From NCBI RefSeq assembly GCF_000282335.1, contig NZ_AKJM01000064.1, positions 1 to 64,000 on the forward strand: 64,000 nucleotides of DNA. Direction: 5' to 3'. The DNA is from Pseudomonas sp. GM48. GTDB lineage: Bacteria; Pseudomonadota; Gammaproteobacteria; Pseudomonadales; Pseudomonadaceae. Of the stretch, positions 58,380 through 64,000 are shown piece by piece. The position numbers were made by a program, and so were the translations under genes. Every line of letters begins with the position of its first letter. The stretch's first letter is position 1. The notes under the pieces were generated by a model. The model was not told the DNA's origin. It did not search any database and was given only the letters and a program-made list of their open reading frames with translations.

Positions 58380-58949
58380 ATGAGCGTTAATGAATTGTTT
58401 GAAAGAAGTAATCTGATTGAAGGAAGAAACCTGATTGAATTTGGAGATTTCAGCGGGAGGTGGAGCGATTTCTGGGCGGTTACGGGGTCTTACGCTGTGC
58501 GTCAGGACAATGAGACGGGTAAAACCTATTTGCAAATGATCGAGGGGGCTACGGTCACTCAAACCTTCCAGTTACCTGTGCGTCCCGACGAGGATGCAGT
58601 TTACTGGTTTTCTTTCGCCTATGAAGTGGTAGGCGACCAACCAAGTAGGGTCACTCTTACGACTGACGACGGAAAAGTAGTATTCGACGAGCGTTTCTCA
58701 AGCAGAAAAAGCCAAGAGGACGCCGGGACTTCAGATGATGAAGTTCGGGCGGATTTAATGCCTTACCCACCGATTGCCATTAAGGGGCTTTCGAGGTCTG
58801 ACACAAAGATAGACCTGATGGTGACCAGTGCTGATAACGGAAGATTAGGTGGTATTAACGTGACGGACTTCAAGATTGATCTGCGTATTGATCCTTTGAA
58901 GTTGAGTGAAATGTCGCTCGATGGTCGATCGATTCCAGTGGCTGTCTAG
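58380..58949 (+). CDS. Tc-associated protein of unknown function
   Basis: 189 aa, no signal peptide or TM. Its centre reads like a jelly-roll carbohydrate-binding domain (NLIEFGDFSGRWSDFWAV; WFSFAYEVVGDQPSRVTLTT; IDLMVTSADNGRLGGINVTDFKI). Start ATG 58380 has GGTGAGG upstream. It follows the TcaB gene by 78 bp without a clear terminator, so it is probably co-transcribed with TcaA-TcaB. Base composition is lower in GC than the core genes. No family is recognised; a ligand-binding or chaperone role is only a guess. Confidence 0.7.
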   Translation: MSVNELFERSNLIEGRNLIEFGDFSGRWSDFWAVTGSYAVRQDNETGKTYLQMIEGATVTQTFQLPVRPDEDAVYWFSFAYEVVGDQPSRVTLTTDDGKVVFDERFSSRKSQEDAGTSDDEVRADLMPYPPIAIKGLSRSDTKIDLMVTSADNGRLGGINVTDFKIDLRIDPLKLSEMSLDGRSIPVAV

Positions 58950-58965
58950 ATTCGATGTGCAAAGA

Positions 58966-60297
58966 TTAAAGCTTTCCGGCTCGCTTCCAGCTCAAATACT
59001 CCGTCACCAGCGCCGGACCCAGCTCCCTGGGCCGCGCATCCATCACCAACACTCCATGGGCGTTCAAGCGCTCATGGAGTTCGGCGCGCGCATTCAAGTA
59101 ATCCACCGTCCCGCAATACGCCAGTGCCTCGGGCAAGGTCTGCACAGGCGACTGGCGTAAAGTATCGAGCACGTCTTCGCGCAGGCTCGCCACCAGCACC
59201 TGATGCTGCTGGCTCAGGCGATTGACGGCCGAAAGCAATTCATCGTCGTCTTCGTCGCGCAGGTTGGTCACCAGGACTACCAGTGCCCGACGTTTTTGTC
59301 GTACCAGCAGTTGCGTTGCCGCCGCTTGATAGTCGGCGCTGCGTTGGGTGCTGTTCAAGTCATAAACGCTGTTGAGCAGTGTGTTGAGATGGCTGGTGCC
59401 TTTTACCGGCGCAAGGTAGCGCGGCTGTTCGCTGGCAAAGGTACTCAGGCCCACCGCGTCGCCCTGACGTAGCGCGACGTAGCTGAGCAACAAACAGGCG
59501 TTGAGGGCGTGATCGAAGTGCGACAGCTCATCATCCTGGCTGCGCATGTGCCGGCCGCAGTCGAGCATGAAGATGATCTGCTGGTCGCGTTCGTCCTGAT
59601 ACTCCCGGGCAATCGGCGTGCGTTGGCGGGCGGTGGCTTTCCAGTCGATCTGGCGCAGGCTGTCGCCTTCACGGAATTCGCGCAATTGATGGAATTCCAG
59701 GCCCAGGCCGCGTCGTTGTCGCTGGCGCACACCGAGCTGGCTAAGCCAGTTATCCACCGCCAGTAATTGTCCTTCATAGAGACGGGCGAAGTCGGGGTAG
59801 ACGCGGGTGGTGTCGGGAAGGTCGAGCAAACGCTTGCCGGACCACAATCCCATGGGGCTGGGCAGGCTGATTTCGCAGTATTCGAAGCGCAAGTGACCGC
59901 GTTTGAGCGGACGTAGCCGATAGTCGATCCGGCTGTGCTGGCCGGGTTGCAGCTCGACTGTCAGCGGCAGGTTTTCGAAGCTCAGGCCATCCGGTACATG
60001 GTCGAAGATCTGAATGTTCAACGGCTGAGGAAAGTCATGCTCGACCTCCAGTCGCACTTCACTCCAGCGCCCCAGCGCCAGGCTGCCGGGTATCTGCCGT
60101 TGCAGTCGGGGCGAGGGCAGGCGTTTGAGACGAACGGCGTCGAGTACGGCCAGGACGAGCAATGCCAACAGCAAGCCCCAGTTGATGGCCGGCAGGCTTG
60201 ATGGAACTGTGATGTCCAGCGCCCGCAACGCACCCAGCACGATGCCGATGGCCAGCAGAACAACGAGCCAGATCAACAGCAGGCGCGATGGTTTCAT
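58966..60297 (-). CDS. DUF58 domain protein
   Basis: 443 aa. Two N-terminal TM helices (about 5-25, 38-56), a beta-rich domain, then the DUF58 motif GLGLEFHQLREFREGDSLRQIDWKATAR and a VWA-like fold (IIFMLDCGRHMRS with a MIDAS-like DxGxxMxS variation). DUF58 proteins are usual partners of MoxR ATPases. It closes a DUF4129-DUF4350-MoxR-DUF58 operon. Convergent with the Tc-side gene, 16 bp apart. Confidence 0.88.
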   Translation of the reverse strand: MKPSRLLLIWLVVLLAIGIVLGALRALDITVPSSLPAINWGLLLALLVLAVLDAVRLKRLPSPRLQRQIPGSLALGRWSEVRLEVEHDFPQPLNIQIFDHVPDGLSFENLPLTVELQPGQHSRIDYRLRPLKRGHLRFEYCEISLPSPMGLWSGKRLLDLPDTTRVYPDFARLYEGQLLAVDNWLSQLGVRQRQRRGLGLEFHQLREFREGDSLRQIDWKATARQRTPIAREYQDERDQQIIFMLDCGRHMRSQDDELSHFDHALNACLLLSYVALRQGDAVGLSTFASEQPRYLAPVKGTSHLNTLLNSVYDLNSTQRSADYQAAATQLLVRQKRRALVVLVTNLRDEDDDELLSAVNRLSQQHQVLVASLREDVLDTLRQSPVQTLPEALAYCGTVDYLNARAELHERLNAHGVLVMDARPRELGPALVTEYLSWKRAGKL

Positions 60298-60311
60298 CGG
60301 CGCATTCCCTT

Positions 60312-60443
60312 TGTGGCGAGGGAGCTTGCTCCCGTTGAGCTGCGCAGCAGCTCCGAAATCACCCGCCGCGGTTTGTCAGGCAAAACGCAGCCGCTGGGTT
60401 TACGACTGCTGCGCAGCCGAGCGGGAGCAAGCTCCCTCGCCAC
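60312..60443. repeat. REP pair inside the MoxR operon
   Basis: Inverted GGGAGCTTGCTCCC-type units between the DUF58 and MoxR genes. The other genes of the operon overlap by 4 bp, so the insertion is the only break. Confidence 0.9.
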
Positions 60444-60469
60444 GGGATTTGCGTTCGACATAAGGATGT

Positions 60470-61471
60470 TCACAGCCGTGGCGCCGGCACTTGGTCGAGC
60501 ATCTGTCGGAGCACCTGATCGACATCCAGCCCTTCGATATCCAGCTCTGGCGCAATGCGTACACGATGGCGCAGCACGGCCAGTGCGCAACCTTTTATGT
60601 CATCCGGAATCACGAATTCGCCACCGCGCAGCAGCGCCCGGGCCCGACCGCAGCGCACCAGTGCGATGGAGGCACGCGGCCCGGCGCCGAGGGTCAGGCC
60701 CGGCCAGCTGCGTGTAGTGCGGGCCAGGCGCACGGCGTAATCGAGCACCTGATCGTCCAGCGCCAGGTCGCTGGCAATGCGTTGCAGGGCCAGCACATCC
60801 CTGGCCTGCAACAGCGTGCGCATGGGTTGGACATCAAGCATGTCGGCCCGGGTCGAGCGGCTGACCTGGCGCACCATGTTCAGCTCTTGCCCGGCGTCGG
60901 GGTAATCCATGCGCACCTTGAGCATGAAGCGGTCCAGCTCGGCTTCCGGCAACGGATAAGTGCCTTCCTGCTCGATGGGATTTTGCGTGGCGAGCACCAT
61001 GAACGGTTGCGCAATCGGCAATGGCCGGCCTTCGAGGGTGACTTGCCGTTCCTGCATGGCTTCGAGCAGCGCCGCCTGGGTTTTCGCTGGGGCGCGGTTG
61101 ATCTCGTCGGCCAGCAACAGATTGGTGAACACCGGGCCTTTGCGCAGCTTGAATTGCTCGGTCTGCAAGTCGTACACCGCATGCCCGGTGACGTCGCTGG
61201 GCATCAGGTCCGGGGTGAACTGAATGCGCGCGAATTCACCGCCGAAGCAACGGGCGAGGGCGCGCACCAGCAAGGTCTTGCCCAGCCCCGGCACGCCTTC
61301 AAGCAGTACATGGCCACCGGCGATCAACGCCGTCAGGACATCGTCGATAACGTTGTCCTGGCCGATCAACGCTTTTTGCAACTCATGGCGTACGGCCTGG
61401 GCCAGATAGCTGGCACGCTGACGTTGTTGAGCGGCATGGTCCGCTACTTCGGGCTCGATGGGGTCACTCAT
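60470..61471 (-). CDS. MoxR-family AAA+ ATPase
   Basis: 333 aa. Walker A GVPGLGKT (about 58-66), Walker B LLADEINRAPAKTQAALLEAMQE, sensor TQNPIEQEGTYPLPEAELDRF, all typical of MoxR. These act as chaperone-like ATPases for VWA/DUF58 partners. It begins in the ATGA overlap with the DUF4350 gene. Downstream DUF58 is its likely client. Confidence 0.92.
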   Translation of the reverse strand: MSDPIEPEVADHAAQQRQRASYLAQAVRHELQKALIGQDNVIDDVLTALIAGGHVLLEGVPGLGKTLLVRALARCFGGEFARIQFTPDLMPSDVTGHAVYDLQTEQFKLRKGPVFTNLLLADEINRAPAKTQAALLEAMQERQVTLEGRPLPIAQPFMVLATQNPIEQEGTYPLPEAELDRFMLKVRMDYPDAGQELNMVRQVSRSTRADMLDVQPMRTLLQARDVLALQRIASDLALDDQVLDYAVRLARTTRSWPGLTLGAGPRASIALVRCGRARALLRGGEFVIPDDIKGCALAVLRHRVRIAPELDIEGLDVDQVLRQMLDQVPAPRL

Positions 61472-62631
61472 AGGGCGTTCCTCAAGGATTGCAGGTGGGC
61501 GACCTGACGGCTGAATTCAACGCTGGAAAGCCGTTGCTTCGGTCGTGGGCTCATGGCCTGGCTGATGGCGCGTGTGGGTTGGCCGGTCAGGCGTGCGAGC
61601 ACCAGCCATTGTTCGGCAACGCCGAGTTGTTCAAAGCCGGGATGGCGACGCCGCACGCGGCGCAGGATGTCTTGCTGCAAGGCTTGCAGCAGGCCGGCCT
61701 GACCGTTGCGGCGCAACAGGAAGTCGGCACTGGCACGCAGGTGTTCTTGCAATTGCCGGCGCGCTTTCGGTGCCGGCTCCTGCAACGGCCCCTGACGCAC
61801 GCCAACGTGCCAGAAACCAAGGCCGATCAAAGCGAGCAACGCGACCAGCGCCTGGGGAAAATTGCGCAGCAGCAAGGTCGGCAGGTTGTCGTGATCGGCA
61901 TTGAAAATCAGCGTGACGCGGGTATCGGCGGTCAGGTACCAGAGCAGCCAGGCATTGTCGAACTGACCAATGGCCGGGGTTTTCCACAAGTCGGCATCGG
62001 TGACCACGGTGATCGAGCCGCGCCCGTAGTTGAGCTGCATCATGTGCGTGGCCCTGGCGCTGTTGGCCCAGGCCTGGGCGAGGTTTTTCGGGTCTTCGAG
62101 ATGGAACGCGGTATTGAAACCGGCATAGGCCGGGGCGTCTTCGTTTTCCAGATAGAGCTTGGTCAGTAGCGGGAAAGGATCGTCGCCGACATTGGGCGGC
62201 GGTTCCTTGAGGTCTTTGCTCAGGGACTGGTGCAGTTGCACCCGATCGAGCAGCAGGTCATTGCTGTGGCCGAGTTTTTTATTCCACAGCGACTGGGCGA
62301 CGAACAGAAGCCGCCCGCCGGCCCGGGTCCAGTTCATTACCTGGTCGATCTGTCGTGGGGTCATGTTGTTGTGGTCCCCGAGCAACAGCAGGCTGCGTCG
62401 ACGCGGGTCGAGACTGGGCAGGATGTCGAGGTCATTGGCGTGCTCGACGCTCAGGCCATGCTTGCGCAGGAAGAGCTCCGCCGCCAGATAAGGGTTGGCC
62501 CTGGCTTCGGGGGAGGGACCGTGGTCGATTACGGTCTGGTAAGGGATAACCTTGAGGTACAGATAAACGCTCAGCGCAACCACCGACACGGCGATCAACG
62601 CCGCGGCTATCGCCCCCCTGCGCCGACTCAA
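61468..62631 (-). CDS. DUF4350 domain protein
   Basis: 387 aa with one N-terminal TM (about 5-27), a periplasmic domain (SLLLLGDHNNMTPRQIDQVMNWTRAGGRLLFVAQ) of the DUF4350 type, and a second TM near 270-285. Cytoplasmic tail of about 90 residues. It overlaps both neighbours by 4 bp. The family occurs with MoxR/DUF58/DUF4129 genes. Function unknown. Confidence 0.85.
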   Translation of the reverse strand: MSRRRGAIAAALIAVSVVALSVYLYLKVIPYQTVIDHGPSPEARANPYLAAELFLRKHGLSVEHANDLDILPSLDPRRRSLLLLGDHNNMTPRQIDQVMNWTRAGGRLLFVAQSLWNKKLGHSNDLLLDRVQLHQSLSKDLKEPPPNVGDDPFPLLTKLYLENEDAPAYAGFNTAFHLEDPKNLAQAWANSARATHMMQLNYGRGSITVVTDADLWKTPAIGQFDNAWLLWYLTADTRVTLIFNADHDNLPTLLLRNFPQALVALLALIGLGFWHVGVRQGPLQEPAPKARRQLQEHLRASADFLLRRNGQAGLLQALQQDILRRVRRRHPGFEQLGVAEQWLVLARLTGQPTRAISQAMSPRPKQRLSSVEFSRQVAHLQSLRNAL

Positions 62632-64000
62632 CGGGCGGCCCCGGGGCCGAACAACACACGCCAGCCGTTACACAATTGCTGTTGCACCTGATCGGGCGGC
62701 AGGCGATGACCGTAAGCCATGTTTTGCCAGTGCCCGGTCAGGTTTGTGCTGTAGGCCAGCAAGGCCGGTTGCTGTAACAGTTCGACACGCCGAAGAACCT
62801 GCCCTTCGGTGTCGGCGGCTTTGAGCGTGATGTTGAAGTCGTGCACCAGGCGGCTGAGCAGGCCGCGATAGAGCAAGCCGAGCGCTTCGCGCGGGTGGGT
62901 CTGCCAGAGGCTTTCAGCGCTGGAGGCAATGTCCGCGGGCAGGGACTCGGGTTTGAGGTCCAGGCCGAATGCCTGCTGCGGTAACGGCCGCGTGGTTTTG
63001 ACATTGAGTGCCGGTCGTCGGCTGACGAACGCCTGCAACCAGTCGCGATAGCGCCAGATCAACAGGCCGATGGCTGCGACGACCGTGCCCCACAGTACGA
63101 TTTCAATCAGTGTCGCCAAGGCCTCGAAGCGCTGCCCCTCAAACAGCTTCAACAGGGCCTTCAGCCATTGCGGTGTCTTGCCTTCGCCCGGGGCTCCGGC
63201 GCCCGGTTGGTCTTCGCCCAAACGGTAGCGTGTCACCGTTTCCCGGTTCTTGAAGGGCGGCTGTTCGAGGATTGCCTTGATGTTGTCCCTGGAGACCTGG
63301 CTGTTCAGGGGCTGGCCCAGCAGACGCGGGCTGTCGGGCGAAATGGCGGGTTCGGCGGCCCACGCGCTGTGTGTGGTCGGCATCAGCACAATCACGGCGA
63401 TCAACAGGACAGCCCCTGCACTGACGAGACGCTGGCGCATCCGGCGGAACACCAGTTCGATATCCCAGGCCTCCAGAACGGTGCGCCGGTTCAGGTAAAG
63501 GCTGAAACCGCAGGCGACATAGACCGGTTCCCAGACCACCAGTACCAAGGCATAAAACGCATTGGTCAGGTGTTCCAGCCAGCGCCAGTCCTGGGTGGCC
63601 GCAGAGATCAGCGACTGCCAGCTCCAGTCGAGCGCGACCTGTTGTGGCAGGAGCAGATAGAACAGCACCATCAAGCCGATCCACAACGTACCTTCGAGAT
63701 GCGCACCAATGATCGTCAGCCATCGCGCCGCGCCACCGCCTCGCTGCAGCAATACGTGCAAACGCTGCTGTCGCGCGTGTCCGTCCAGGCCTTCCAGTTG
63801 CATCACCGGCATCAGGAAGCTGCGGTGCAGGCTCAGGCGGCGCCAGGTCAGGCTGGCCAGCAGCTGTGGCTTGAGCAACCGTGGCCATTGATAGAGGGCC
63901 TGCTTGAGCGTCGGCGTTTCACCGAACATGGCTTTGGACAGGATGTACAAGGGCAGGCGTTCGAACGCCGGCTTCAGCCACCAGAAAATGAACACGGCGA
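62628..64000 (-). CDS. DUF4129 domain protein, 5' end beyond the window
   Basis: The reading frame is open to the right edge, so the N-terminus is missing; at least 457 codons are present. Several TM segments (for example LWIGLMVLFYLLLP, ALVLVVWEPVYVACGF, AVLLIAVIVLMP, LIEIVLWGTVVAAIGLLIW) and a C-terminal DUF4129 domain (REALGLLYRGLLSRLVHDF). Last of the four co-occurring MoxR operon proteins. The GTG at 63995 is an internal codon, not a proven start. Confidence 0.85.
   Translation of the reverse strand, partial: AVFIFWWLKPAFERLPLYILSKAMFGETPTLKQALYQWPRLLKPQLLASLTWRRLSLHRSFLMPVMQLEGLDGHARQQRLHVLLQRGGGAARWLTIIGAHLEGTLWIGLMVLFYLLLPQQVALDWSWQSLISAATQDWRWLEHLTNAFYALVLVVWEPVYVACGFSLYLNRRTVLEAWDIELVFRRMRQRLVSAGAVLLIAVIVLMPTTHSAWAAEPAISPDSPRLLGQPLNSQVSRDNIKAILEQPPFKNRETVTRYRLGEDQPGAGAPGEGKTPQWLKALLKLFEGQRFEALATLIEIVLWGTVVAAIGLLIWRYRDWLQAFVSRRPALNVKTTRPLPQQAFGLDLKPESLPADIASSAESLWQTHPREALGLLYRGLLSRLVHDFNITLKAADTEGQVLRRVELLQQPALLAYSTNLTGHWQNMAYGHRLPPDQVQQQLCNGWRVLFGPGAAR

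Overview
The window looks like a chromosomal segment of a Pseudomonas of the fluorescens group. The evidence is the GC-rich codon use, many REP/REPIN repeats of the fluorescens type, and several gene orders known from Pseudomonas: bifA-sodB-argO-ACT-argP on the left, and fumarase-sadC-ferredoxin reductase-enoyl-CoA hydratase-pykA further right, both in the order I recall from P. aeruginosa PAO1.

Layout. 1-8.6 kb: a truncated lipoprotein gene, bifA (c-di-GMP phosphodiesterase), a DUF6124 gene with a folded leader, sodB, the argO/ACT pair divergent from argP, an SDR enzyme and a coiled-coil membrane protein. 8.8-12.8 kb: a 14-TM MFS pump, pobA and its regulator pobR. 13-16.9 kb: two LysR regulators around a periplasmic metallo-beta-lactamase-fold protein and an NAD(P)-binding protein. 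17-24.5 kb: a 2-ketoarginine decarboxylase/aldehyde dehydrogenase pair joined to a polyamine-type ABC importer. 24.6-27.7 kb: an AraC regulator, a small monooxygenase, a flavin reductase and a tiny exported repeat protein. 27.9-32.6 kb: an alpha-ketoglutarate-type permease behind a two-component system. A sigma-54 promoter and two tandem palindromes upstream of the permease explain how the system is wired. 32.7-59 kb: a Tc (toxin complex) locus in two halves. 59-64 kb: a DUF4129-DUF4350-MoxR-DUF58 operon that runs off the right edge.

The most interesting part is the Tc toxin. One half (minus strand, 32752-40223) encodes the TcB cocoon subunit and a TcC/Rhs subunit. The TcC tip is an AT-rich, DxD-containing glycosyltransferase-like domain. 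The other half (plus strand, 48427-58949) encodes a split TcA (TcaA-like protein with an unusual Ig-like array, then TcaB-like pore protein), flanked by two small unknown genes. Seven core genes lie between the halves (fumarase, sadC, ferredoxin reductase, enoyl-CoA hydratase, pykA, a lipoprotein, a PilZ protein). Three 20-bp elements of the form CT-N12-AG sit in front of the three Tc transcription units. One is a perfect palindrome very close to a lux/las box. Each lies about 22 nt upstream of a candidate -10 element. My reading is that a LuxR-type quorum-sensing regulator encoded elsewhere controls both halves together. No luxR/luxI gene is seen in the window.

Two enzymes known to act oppositely on c-di-GMP in P. 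aeruginosa (SadC cyclase, BifA phosphodiesterase) and a PilZ receptor also lie here. Fifteen inverted REP pairs plus a lone unit, in four sequence families, decorate the intergenic spaces and interrupt several operons.
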